Of a stretch of 64,000 bases of DNA, positions 11,869 to 23,514 are shown in pieces. Under the pieces are notes generated by a model, which made no database searches, was not told where the DNA came from, and saw only the letters and a list, made by a program, of their open reading frames with translations. The stretch is from Branchiostoma floridae (lineage: Eukaryota > Chordata > Leptocardii > Amphioxiformes > Branchiostomatidae): contig NC_049985.1 of the NCBI RefSeq assembly GCF_000003815.2, positions 1,015,052 to 1,079,051 on the forward strand, read 5' to 3'. Numbering within the stretch: the first letter of the stretch is position 1; the number at the start of each line of letters is the position of its first letter. The position numbers and the translations under genes were made by a program.

Positions 11869-12963
11869 CAACTGGATACGAATTTGGAAACGGTCAGACA
11901 TTTCAGATAGCATGATCTACTATCTTAACCCTCAAGCACCCGACCTTTTTTTGCGACTAAAATGACCGAGTGGGGTCCAAACGGACCCCAAAATGTTTTG
12001 TTCATAAAATCTCGATACCATTTCTTATCGGCGATCATTGTATACACATTGCTTCGTCAATGTAAGAGGATGATTTTGAGATGTTAAGTTGTTGCATATT
12101 CCACATCATTATCATAATTTATGCAAAAGTTCAGAAGAACCACGTTTTGCACTAAACCTATTCCGACCAGGTAGGGGAATTTTGAGGCCTTCAGCAACAT
12201 TTATGTCGCATAACTCATGAACGGCTAGAGCTAAAGCTACGAAACTTGGTCATTTATCACAAAATATTGTTTGCAAGTTTTTTGTCAATAAAGTAAGTTT
12301 ATCATTTTTGGGGGTTGCCATGGCAACCATATTCCAACAGACATATTTTTGCCAAAATATGACAATTTCAATTTAAACAAGGTTTTCTTGGCAAACTACA
12401 TCTGTTTTCTGACAACAATTAAATTCTATGAAATTCAATGTAATTTTCATGACTTAAAATTTATAATTTATGCTAATTTCATGACGTCATTGGTCAAAAT
12501 CCAAGATGGCCGCCCTGATTAGGCAAATGACGCCATAATGTCGTCACGTTACATGTTGATGACACAGACATTTTTTTGATGATTTAGGTTTACATTCTTA
12601 TTATTGTCTAAAAGTTTGGTAGTCATACAGTAAGTGGTTAAGGAGTTAGCCTACAAAGTTTGTTTTAAAAACTGCACATTTTTGCTGGGGTCCGTTTGGA
12701 CTGAACACAAACTTTCTTTATAATTTCCACATTATTGTACCAATCTTTGCGAAAAGTTAGGAGAAGGTATAAGACATATTGACTGACAAAGTCACGGAAG
12801 GATTTTTTCTTCAGTTTAAAAATGTTCAAATGACACTTCAAAATGTACGCCTGGGGTCCAAATGGACCCCACTCGGGTGTTTGAGGGTTAAGCCAATGTC
12901 ACTGACGAAAGACAGTGGATGTTATCTGAAAAGTCTGACCGTTTCCAAATTCGTATCCAGTTG
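11869..12963. mobile_element. Older inverted-repeat element containing a nested piggyBac-like element
   Basis: About 40 bp arms face each other: GGATACGAATTTGGAAACGG near 11877 and its reverse complement near 12940. They lie outside the TTAA sites of the element at 11929-12887. The pair therefore belongs to an older palindromic element that was interrupted later. Its outer ends may reach about 11860 and 12975. No coding capacity is seen. Confidence 0.6.
11929..12887. mobile_element. Non-autonomous piggyBac-like DNA transposon (959 bp)
   Basis: It is flanked by TTAA on both sides (11925-11928 and 12888-12891). Its terminal inverted repeats begin CCCTCAAGCACCCGA on the left and CCCTCAAACACCCGA (reverse complement) on the right, 14 of 15 matching. 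Subterminal inverted copies of GTGGGGTCCAAACGGACCCC follow. A TTAA target duplication and CCC-initial termini are hallmarks of the piggyBac superfamily. There is no transposase frame inside, so it is a MITE-like deletion derivative. Confidence 0.8.
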
Positions 12964-14609
12964 CTTGAGAAACGTTTTTTTGCGATAATCAGTTTGCTTG
13001 AAATGTGTGCATTGTTTAGGGTAAGATGTCAGCCGTAAGGATTCCTATCCTGCTAGTACCAGACCCTTGTCACCGCCGTAAAAAATGTGGTTTTGGGTAT
13101 GTGTATTTTTGAGTATATGGATATCTTTTTTACCCATTTGCTCGATATGATCGAATCATGTCTATCTTGTCTATGAGAATGCAAATGTGTTAAAATATGA
13201 GGTAGTCCCCTTAAAGCATGCGCGGCACTTTCCCGTCTGAGGGGGTTGGCTAGACTATATGTGATATACTAGGTGTGTCCCTCCATGATCCAGTCAATTT
13301 GTTTGTTTGTTTGAACCTTTATTTATTCATGAAAGCTCAAATCGGCCTTCAATAATAATAATTCTAATTCAATACGAATCATATGTGTGCATTGTGTGGA
13401 TCAATGAGCTTTGGCAATTTAAACTATACAATAGAATGACAAAACCTTATCGTACATAGAAAGTGGCTAGCACATATATGTCGAGCCTAGTTCAGTGTAA
13501 TAGTTTAGCGGTAAGTCAACTAAATCAAGATTTTAACTTTATAATACACATGAAAACATCCAAACTATTGTATATGTGTAGATATGATTATGAAGCCATA
13601 TTGTGTAATATGATATCATGTCTGTAATGATAACCAATGGCTTTTATTACCGTGTTGTCCAGAGCCAATGTTCTATTATGTCGTAAAATGCATGTGGATA
13701 ATTTTTCTTAGTAGCGTCTTGCAAAGTCTTCATCTAATGTTGGTCTTCAAATGTTTACCTGCGCTGCAGCCGACCAATGATGATGATGGTCTTCATAATT
13801 ATAAGACCACACTGATTTTATTTTATGGATTGTATCCTCTGGATTCTACAAAACTGATGCCTGTGCAAAAAAAGAAAGATGATAAAAGAAAATGTCTGAG
13901 ATTCATGTGATGATATTTAATCAACCATGAAAAGGACTAAATGATAAACAATAGATTACGGTTGATTTTTCCACTGTATCTTGTTTTGGAAGATGACATA
14001 CCTCATAGAATTTTGAAAGGAAAATTGTTATCTATAAGAAAAAATAGATGATATTCTGTTGCATTTGTTCAACGTTATATTGTGTCACAAAGTAGGATTG
14101 AAATCTGGACGCGGTAGCCCTTCAGAACGTGGCAGTTTGGAGGAAGGCATTCTCAAACACTTCTATTGGTAGACTACAAAAGAAATGTAACGTTTGATCC
14201 TATTGTTCAAACGTCTGGAATATTGTTTTTCTACTGATTAAATGGTTTCATCATCGAAAACAATCTACAGTTCGAGGATCCGTGAAATGAGTATTGTTTC
14301 TTGCATGTTTTATTCAGTTGTAGCTCATTAGTAATGCAATATAAATGTATTGATTAACATGACATGTGCCTAACGATAACGTGCAGTGGTTTTGTGATGC
14401 ATTTCCTACATTGTTTGATCTGAATGCTTCTTGCATTAAAAACAGAGAAACAATGAACTTTCCTCCCCCATGTTAAGGCGCGAAATATTTTTACGATTAG
14501 AAGGTGAGATTTTCGAAAAGACCACATCAGGGGATCGCCATGGTCACCCTTGTGTTGACTGAATTCACGTAAACACGGGATTTGCCCTGTTAAAGATCCG
14601 CTCCGATCA
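12964..14609. other. Spacer between genes A and B
   Basis: No gene is supported. Parts are diverged versions of the common spacer (for example CTAGACTATATGTGATATACTAGG near 13252, and the AATATGATATCATGTCTGTAAT region near 13607). A small insertion at about 13297-13390 with a TTTG repeat and TTTATTTATT resembles an antisense LINE 3' tail. Confidence 0.55.
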
Positions 14610-14860
14610 CTCGAAAATTGTCTCTGCAACTGGAGGGCAAACTGCTAGGCGACCCAAATCTACGTAGCTTTTTCATTACATCAAACGCGTTTATCACCAA
14701 AAACATTAAGACACAGCATGTCCAAGACGAAACATACAAAAACTGGAAGCTTTGCTGCAGTACCAACGTCACATACCAGGGGGCCCAAAATCGACCTTCG
14801 CCCTACCGACCCCTATCCATATACCAAACATCATTACGATCGATCCACAAATATCAGGAA
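14610..14860. repeat. Diverged member of the GCTAGGGGGCCC repeat family
   Basis: Words such as CTGCTAGGCGACCC, CAGCATGTCC, GCTGCAGTACCAA and GGGGGCCCAAAATCGACC occur in the same order as in the tandem array inside intron 3 of gene B (17740-18290). It is an older, more diverged copy of the same 130-150 bp unit. Function unknown. Confidence 0.55.
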
Positions 14861-15109
14861 ACACAGAAACACAGAGAGAGACTCACACAGAGACACACCA
14901 ATAACAATACCTCCACTTTCATGAAGGTAACAAGTCTGAATTCACAATACTCTTGACGGCTCCATGGCTACTTGGGGCTGGGATAAGGCAAATTACAGAA
15001 TCTACGGGTGGCGGGAATTGATCGCTGCAAGGTTTATAGACTGATACTTGTTTGTATTGATACTTGTTTGTATCATGATGTCTGTATCATGATGTCTGTA
15101 TTTAACAGG

Positions 15110-15333
15110 TCCCTTTTCCACTAGACGGCGATCGCGCTGCGCTGTCTCTGCGACCTAAAACGGATGTGCGTAACCTTCAATTTCAAACTGGGTATATCAT
15201 ACAAAATGTTTAAGTGTGACTGAGAAGACAACACGCACACAAAGCGTAAAAAGACTTATTTTTTTCGTTTGGCAATGTCAACTTTAGTTCGCAGAGAGAG
15301 CTCGGTGAGAAAGCTGTCTTAGTGGAAAGGGGG
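15110..15333. mobile_element. Small terminal-inverted-repeat element (MITE-like, ~224 bp)
   Basis: The left end CCCTTTTCCACTAGACGGC pairs with the right end, which reads CCCCTTTCCACTAAGACAGC as reverse complement. There is no coding content. It lies about 420 bp upstream of gene B. The superfamily is not clear and no target duplication is confirmed. Confidence 0.45.
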
Positions 15334-15756
15334 AATAACATACCAGCTTCACAGGCACGGGGCGTGAGGAGGCTGGATATATTCACTCGGTCACACGTAC
15401 GTAACCTTTATAATAAACAACTGTAGGTGTCAACTGTACTTGGTGAATTCTACTCTAGATAGTTCTCGACAGGAACATTAAATTAGCACCTCAATCCTAC
15501 AAACAACTGTAAAGGTGCGGTACCGAGTTACACTAAAAAGAACTAATACCATAGGCTACGTGTTAACGTTATATTGCCGAGTATTTGCGAAGCCTTTGTG
15601 GGAGTCCTAAAACCTTTGAACTTTATTATCGGCTGGCGGATGATGTAATGTTGATGTTTGTCCAGACCTATGTTTGTTCAAGTCACGCGCATAAGGCTGA
15701 CACCGAGGCCAGAAAAGAGAAGTAGTTTACAGGTGTTCTCTTGGTAGAAGTCCGCC
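15334..15756. other. 5' flank of gene B, lacking the kappaB block
   Basis: Only the sequence closest to the ATG (TTTACAGGTGTTCTC...GTCCGCC) and a distal piece (CACGCGCATAAGGCTGACACCGAGGCC) match the other copies. The roughly 190 bp between them, which carry both NF-kappaB-type sites in A, C, D and E, are missing. Gene B may be differently expressed. Confidence 0.55.
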
Positions 15757-18700
15757 ATGTTGAGGGTCTGTGAGAAACTCCGTGAGGCGGACGCAAAGGG
15801 CAGGAGGTACGGACTAGCCCGTGCGGAGACAAGNNNNNNNNNNNNNNNNNNNNNNNNNNNNNNNNNNNNNNNNNNNNNNNNNNNNNNNNNNNNNNNNNNN
15901 NNNNNNNNNNNNNNNNNNNNNNNNNNNNNNNNNTACCTGAAAAGAGGAACAGAAACTCTTGACACTAGAGACTTGACGAGAGCTTCCGCTCTGTACAACA
16001 AGGCTCTGGCACGATGTCACAACGTTCAGGGAACAGTTGTCCTTGTCCACCGCTTACTGCACACCGCAAAAATCAGGCAGGAAATCACCAGAACTAAAAA
16101 GAAGGTGAGTGAACTATACAGAAATTTGACAACAAAAGAGAAACTGGGGTATTTTCGCCAGTCAATGAAGTTTACCACTAGAACGATAAAATCTACATTG
16201 ACAACATTTTTGCACCTCATTATTATTTTTCTTACTTAGTTCTGACAAATTGATGATCTGGGCTAAGTGTGTTCTGTATCTTTGGGACAGCATAGTTACG
16301 TAAGTTATGAATGTATTTCCTTAATGGTTGGGCTGTGGGTAGACGAAAATAGAAAGTCAATAAATGCCCTGTTGGGTCCTTGTAGTCAATGATGCCGAAA
16401 CCAGCAACTAGCCACCGCATTTACAACCTAAACTCTTCGAGTCACTTCAGGTCCTTAACCTTTGACAGTTTGTCAACATACCTTGCGTTGAATGACACGA
16501 TTGCCCACCTGTTAATCATTGGCGGATTCCTGTTGGTTCATAGAGGCCAACCCGCACGCCCCATGTTAATCATTTATGGCCCCCTCTCTGGTTCCATAGA
16601 GGTCAGCACGTGCGCAACGACAACAGGACGTGAGAGGACGGAAGGACCACTTCTCTCCCTTCTCAGCTGCGCCCTCTAGTGACGTCATCACTGACGGAAT
16701 GCGCCGTCTGCACATGTAGGTTCAGGGAATGCTTCTTGTATAAGATTGATTTTGACTATTGTACGTAGTAGGTATTCAAAGTTCTATCTATTGTATAATA
16801 ATAACAAACATTTTTCTATTTCTCTCCAGTGCCCCAGAACCGCAGAAACCCGAAAACCCGAGAGAAGTGGACTATGACAAGTTAGTGTCTCCCATTTCTT
16901 TGAAATAAGAATGAATCTTTAATGTAAATGTGGACCGTTTCTATTTCGTACAAACTATAAGAGCTTGACGCTTTGCATCAAGGGAATCATAATAATTCAA
17001 ATATGTTTAGACATTTCATTACATGGTTTTACAATCTCGAAGATATATACTAAGGAGATATCTTCAGTGATGTATGTGATCCTTTATATTTGTGGGTACA
17101 GAGTAGGTGTCGGACTTCCTATGGTCATTTCCTTGTCATGATAGGTATCTATTGGGCTCATAACGAAGTGGTATGTTAACGTTTTTAACAGCAGAGCTTT
17201 GGAAAGAATAAAACTAGAGTTCCACGAACACATACCTTTGCCAAATAAACCAGGTTTGTTATGTAGAAAGATGTCTATAGACATAAAGATTTTATTTTAT
17301 ATGCTATGTTAAGTCACACGAACTCTTATCAATTAGAGTTTGGTGACCTAATACCTCCATGAAATAGTAATGACTTACAAGGGGCCCAAAATCTTATCAT
17401 TATTCTTTGTAGGGGGTGGGGGGTGGTGGTCGAGAGGTACATGTGTACAGGTTTTTATTGTTGTAATATTTTAACGAAAGAAAGTTTGCAAGTTCTTGCC
17501 CGAGGACTAATTACTTTCAGGAGTAGAATTCAGACTAAGATTGTTGTTATGTACATATGCCCTTACTTTTGGCATGACAAACTGATCATATGGCCTAAGG
17601 GTCAACTGACAGATGCAAGGTCTGACCTTTACTCCTCTAGAGTATCAGATTTCTCACAGCACTGCCACTGGTGGAATCAACCAAACCAGGCTGGGGGGTT
17701 GTAATGCTACAGAAGTTTTTGACAAGAATGCCCCTGCTATCCCTAAACTAGCTGCTAGGGGGCCCAAACTTATGTCACTAACTCCTGAGCACAAGAGCTA
17801 TCTAACACCTAAAATTCGTGACCACACCATGTTTAGAATATGAGAAAACACACCCGCAAGTTGCGCTGCAGTACCAAGGGAAGCCGCTAGGGGGCCCATC
17901 ATCGAACTCCCCCTCCGTTTTCCAGACCCCTACCCACCCACCAAATATCATCAGCGTCCGTCGAAGTCTTCTCGAGTTATGCTGTCCACGGACAAAAGTT
18001 TGCAAGTAAACCGGCGCCTGCACTTCCAACAAAGCCGCTAGGGGGCCCAAACTTGCAGCAATCACTCTCTGCTTTAAGGGGTCCCTACCGCTCAAAAATC
18101 ACGACCGCAGCATGTCCAGAACGCGAGATATCAAGCATGGACGTTCCGCTGCAGTACCTTAGCAAGCCGCTAGGGGACCCATTATTGAACTCCCCCTTCG
18201 TTCTCCAGACCCCTACCCACCCACCAAATATCAGCTGCATCCGTCGCAGTCTTCTCGAGTTATGCTGTTCACAAACAGGGGGAAAACACCTAACCGGACC
18301 GAAAGTATAACCTTAGCCATTCTGGCAAAGGTAATTAGGAGTTGACGGATAGTAAGGACTCTTATATAGCTTAGGTGTTTTTAGATTATTATGTAATGCT
18401 GTACATGCATTTGAATTCTCAGTTTCAAGAAAGTTTTGTTGATTAGAATTATTTTTCATTTAGTTCAGTGGGGCAATTCCACGTACACAAAAAATAGAAA
18501 TCCATTCCAAGAATACATTTCGAAGAAGCTACGTTTCATGTTATGTTAGAATAAAATGTGTAGAGGTTCAATGTTTATGTTATATGGTATCCTCCCTTTG
18601 TTACAGTGAATACGAAGAACATCTCCATGCTGGCTGCAGGGCCCTGCAGACTGGAGACCTGGACACAGCAGAACAAAGCTTTGCAGATGCGCTCAAGTCT

Positions 18701-21700
18701 GTTCAAGTCAAAGGTAGTGTAAAGCTAGGCCAAATTGTCTTAAAGGCCGTTAGTTATAATGTTGAAAATCCCTTGTTTCATGTAGACAGTACCATACTAT
18801 TGCAAATCTTTTGTCTCGCTAATATTATCATCTCACTCACTCACTCACTCACTCACTAACTCATCCTGGCCGTATATCAGTCATCGCTGAGGTGGCCCGT
18901 CATTCTTTACCACATTATCATCATCGTCATCAAAGGGTTTAAAACAAAAGCTGTAATTCAGCAGAAAGCAACACCGATGACTGTTATTTTTGGGTTTGTC
19001 AGCAAAGCTAATTCTTAAACAATGCCGCAGTAGTAGAGGCAAAATGGAAATGATTTAAACTGTATAGCACGTTTGACTGCAAAGAAATGTCTATGGATGA
19101 GGAACATGAAAGAAAATATTAAATTCAATGCTTTTTATAACTTCTTGTTATAGGTGGAGAAAGAAAGAAAAAAGAGGCAGAGCCCCTGTACAAGTTGGGC
19201 GAGGTCTATTTGAAGAGAGGAATCCAGTCAAAGGACGGGTGCGACTTCACCAAGGCTGCAGCACTCTGTAATGCAGCACTGGTAAGGTCAAGGAGAGTAG
19301 ATATAGCGGAAGCAATCCGGGAAATAACTCAAGCATTTGTTAAGGAAGTCCTGAAGATAGAACAAAAGGTAGACAGTGATGATACAGAGAAACACAAATT
19401 CATGCTGAAAGCTGATAGGGACTACGTAGAAAAGGAGTTAAAAAGAATTGAACAAGAGGTAGATCCATATAGCCTTGATGACGAGGACACAAAGATAAAA
19501 GAAGTGGAGATGAAGAGAGTGGAAGCAATCAAAGCAATGTTTCAGGCACTTGTTGATCAGCGTAAAACGTTCATAGCAGGCCTTGTAGGTGAATGCATTG
19601 AGTTGATGGGTCCCCCTCCCTGTAAGTACGCCATGATAGGTTTGGGTTCACAAGCCACAGGATTGGTAACTCCGTACTCTGATCTGGAATTTGCCACTTT
19701 GGTGGAGAGGGAAACCGAGCATAATGCTGGCTATTTCCGCAACCTCACTCATTACCTGCATCTCAAAGTGATCAATCTGGGAGAGACCATTCTCCCGGCC
19801 ATGGGGATTAAGTCTCTGAATGATTTCTACTCAGATGACCCTCTGGACAATTGGTTTTATGACTCAGTAACACCGCGCGGCTTTGCGTTCGATGGAGCCA
19901 TGCCACATGCATGCAAGACTCCACTTGGCAGGGGTAGAAACAGAACAGGGACAAGCGAACTTATCCACACACCAAGTAATATGACTAACATCCTAAATGA
20001 AGACCTTACTCTCCATTTAAAGAAAGGCTACCATCTTGCTAGTATACTGGGAAATGTGTCTTTTCTCACAGGAGAACAGGACTTGGTCGATGAGTACAGG
20101 TCGTTATGGACTCAGCAACTGGACGAAAGTAGCGGAAGAGTTCCGTTGGTAATGGCAATTGTAAGCCTAAGTGACAATGCACGTATGTTTCAAACCCAGG
20201 CTCTCACTGCCAACTTGCTGAATGTTAAAAAAGAAATCTATCGGTTTTCGAGCCTAGCAGTGTCTGTTTTGGCGCTACTTCATAACATACAACCGACCAC
20301 AATATGGGAGACTATTCAGAAACTAAGAGATAGTGGAGTCGTCAATGGTGAGAACGCGCATCACTTGATGGTACTAGTCAGTATCTCAGCAGAACTGAGG
20401 CTGCGGACATACATGAACAACCGTATGCAGGTGGAGAACATGTCAGCCTTATCGTCAATGTCGACTGATAATGACATATCGGAGAAATTACACAAAGTGT
20501 TTTACATCTCAAATACAAAACAGCTCATGAGATACTATTACACAGAAAGACCCCTGAGGCACTTTATTTTACATCTGATCGACAATCAGCCGTTGAATGA
20601 ACCACCAATTTTCTTTGACAATTCTTCAGAGCTGAAAGCAGAGATATATGAAAGTCTGTGCGATTTCAAAAATTTTAAGAAATTCTCAGAACAAACGTTA
20701 CACAACGATTTATCGAAATTTGGAGAAAACACTAGTACTGCACGCAGTAAAGTTGCCGTCTCACTAAACAACTTGGGTACCGCCTGGAGAAACCTTGGTG
20801 ATCACAGAAAGGCGGTCAGCTATTTTGAACAGGCACTCAAGATGAAGCGTAGTATCCATGGTGAGGACACTGCACATCCTGACATCGCAAACTCACTTAA
20901 CAACTTGGGTGCCGCCTGGAGCGACCTTGGTGATCACAGAAAGGCGGTTAGCTATTATGAACAGTCACTACAGATGAAGCGGAGTATCTTTGGTGAGGAC
21001 ACTACACATCCTGACATCGCCAGCTCACTTAACAACTTGGGTACCGCCTGGACTAACCTTGGTGATCACAGAAAGGCGGTTAGCTATTATGAACAGTCAC
21101 TACAGATGAAGCGAAGTATCTATGGTGAAGACACTGCACATCCTGACATCGCCAGCTCGCTTATTAACTTGGGTGTCGCCTGGAGGAAACTCGGGGATTA
21201 TAGAAAGGCGGTCAGCTATCATGAACAGTCACTACAGATGAACCGGAATATCTATGGTGAGGACACTGCACATTCTGACATCGCCAAGTCACTTAACAAC
21301 TTGGGTAACGCCTGGACTAACCTTGGTGATCACAGAAAGGTGGTCAGCTGTTATGAACAGGCACTACAGATGGAGCGGAGTATCTTTGGTGAGGACACTG
21401 AACATCCTGACATCGCCAGCTCACTTTATAACTTGGGTTTCGCCTGGGGGAAACTCGGGGATTACAGAAAGGCGGTCAGCTATTATGAGCAGGCACTACA
21501 GATGAACCGGAGTATCTATGGCGAGGACACTGCACATGCTGACATCGCAAAATCACTTAACAACTTGGGTAGCACCTGGAGAAACCTTGGTGATCACAGA
21601 AAGGCGATCAGCTATTATGAACAGGCACTACAGATAATGAGGAGTATTTATGGTAAGTACACTGCACATCCTGACATCGCCATCTCACTTAACAACTTGG

Positions 21701-23514
21701 GTAGCACCTGGGATGACCTTGGTGATCACAGAAAGGCGATCAGCTATTATGAACAGTCACTACAGATGAGGCGGGATGTCTATGGTAAGGACACTGCACA
21801 TCCTGACATCGCCAGCTCACTTAACAACTTGGGTAGCACCTGGGATGACCTTGGTGATCACAGAAAGGCGATCAGCTATTATGAACAGTCACTACAGATG
21901 AGGCGGGATGTCTATGGTGAGGACACTGCACATTCTGACATCGTCGGCTCACTTAAGAACTTGGGGGCCGCCTGTAGGAAACTTGGTGATCACAAAAAGG
22001 CGGTCAGCTATTATGAGCAGGCACTACAGATGAACCGGAGTATCTATGGTGAGGACACTGAACATCCTGACATCACCGGCTCACTTAATAACTTGGGTGC
22101 CGCCTGTAGCGACCTCGGGGATTACAAAAAGGCGGTGAGCTATTATGTACAGTCACTACAGATGAAACGGAGTATCTATGGCGAGGACACTGCACATCCT
22201 GACATCGCCGGCTCGCTTAACAACTTGGGTGCCGCCTGGACTAACCTTGGTGATCACAGAAAGGCGCTTAGCTATTTTGAGCAGGCACTACAGATGAGGC
22301 GGGATTTCTATGGTGAGGACACTGCACATTCTGACATCGTCGGCTCACTAAACAACTTTGGTGCCGCCTGGACTAACCTTGGTGATCACAGAAAGGCGCT
22401 TAGCTATTTTGAGCAGGCACTACAGATGAACCGGAGTATTTATGGTAAGGACACTGCACATCCTGACATCGCAAAATCACTTATCAACTTGGGTAGCACC
22501 TGGGATGACCTTGGTGATCACAGAAAGGCGATCAGCTATTATGAACAGTCACTACAGATGAGGCGGGATGTCTATGGTGAGGACACTGCACATTCTGACA
22601 TCGTCGGCTCACTTAACAACTTGGGTGTCGCCTGTAGGAAACTTGGTGATCACAAAAAGGCGGTCAGCTATTATGAGCAGGCACTACAGATGAACCGGAG
22701 TATCTATGGTGAGGACACTGAATATCCTGACATCGCCGGCTCACTTAACAACTTAGGTAACACCTGGGGTGACCTTGGTGATCTCAAAAAGGCGGTCAGC
22801 TATTATGAGCAGGCACTACAGATGAACCGGAGTATCTATGGTGAGGACACTGAACATCCTGACATCGCCAGCTCACTTAACAACTTGGGTGCCACCTGGG
22901 GCGACCTTGGTGATCTCAAAAAGGCGGTCAGCTATTTTGAGCAGGCACTACAGATGAACCGGAGTATCTATGGTGCGAACACTTCACATCCTGACATCGC
23001 CAGCTCGCTTTATAACTTGGGTAACGCCTCGGGGAAACTCGGGGATTACAGAAAGGCGGTCAGCTATTATGAACAGTCACTACAGATGAGGCGGAGTGTC
23101 TATGGTAAGAACACTGCACATCCTGATATCGCCAGCTCACTTAACAGCTTAGGTACCTCCTGGACTAACCTTGGTGATCACGGAAAGGCGGTCAGCTATT
23201 ATGAACAGTCACTACAGATGAGGCGTAGTATCTATGGAAAGGACACTGCACATCCTGACATCGCCAGCTCACTTAACAACTTGGGTATCTTTTGGAGCGA
23301 CCTTGGTGAACACAGAAAGGCGGTCATCTATTATGAACGGTCACTACAGATGATGCGGGTAATCTATGGCGAGAACACTGCACACCCTGACATTGTACAT
23401 GCGCTGAAAAATCTGAGTGTTGCATGGACAGAGCTTGGCAATCTCGTAAAGGGCTTTCACTATTTTCTTCTGAGCGAACTAATGGAACAGAATATCATAA
23501 CTTCAGATAAGTAA
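15757..23514 (+). CDS. Gene B: DUF294-type nucleotidyltransferase with 21 TPRs (exon 1 gapped)
   Basis: Proposed exons are 15757-16104 (with 100 unknown bases), 16600-16715, 16830-16880, 18607-18713 and 19154-23514, all GT-AG. Exon 1 should be about 702-708 nt, so roughly 350-360 nt are missing at the gap. GLGSQATG and SDLEF are intact; the residue after SDLEFA is Thr instead of the Ile of the other copies. A DUF294_C-like helical region and 21 TPRs follow, the longest array here, ending EQNIITSDK as in gene E. Exon 1 ends TRTKKK with a consensus donor, and the start of intron 1 is shared with E. Intron 3 (16881-18606) is unusually long and contains a dimeric repeat array; intron 4 has an ACTC microsatellite. 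The promoter lacks the kappaB block of the other copies. Confidence 0.8.
15834..15933. other. Assembly gap (100 N)
   Basis: Exactly 100 unknown bases interrupt exon 1 of gene B. Comparison with the other copies indicates about 450-460 bp between the flanking coding bases, so the N run is a placeholder of arbitrary size. Confidence 0.95.
17740..18290. repeat. Dimeric tandem repeat array in intron 3 of gene B
   Basis: GC[CT]GCTAGGGGGCCC-like words occur at about 17750, 17882, 18032 and 18164, spaced 132, 150 and 132 bp. This is a roughly 282 bp higher-order unit built of two related halves. The half carrying CCCCTACCCACCCACC and CTTCTCGAGTTATGCTGT is present twice (near 17930 and 18210). A diverged relative lies at 14610-14860. 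Not coding; family not recognised. Confidence 0.75.
18832..18858. repeat. ACTC microsatellite in intron 4 of gene B
   Basis: About six tandem TCAC/ACTC tetranucleotides. Confidence 0.85.
20722..23511 (+). repeat. 132 bp tandem repeats encoding 21 TPRs (gene B)
   Basis: Twenty-one 44-residue TPR units, the first with the GENTSTARS linker shared with C and E. Units 9-11 and 14-16 repeat the same series (STWDDLGD, then the [AV][10 protein letters not shown] unit, then a GEDTE unit). This reveals a five-unit (660 bp) duplication. The last unit is the capping repeat. Confidence 0.95.

Noticed and set aside
14618-14956. 112-codon frame in the A-B spacer
   Set aside because: It covers a diverged copy of the GCTAGGGGGCCC repeat and has no recognisable domain.
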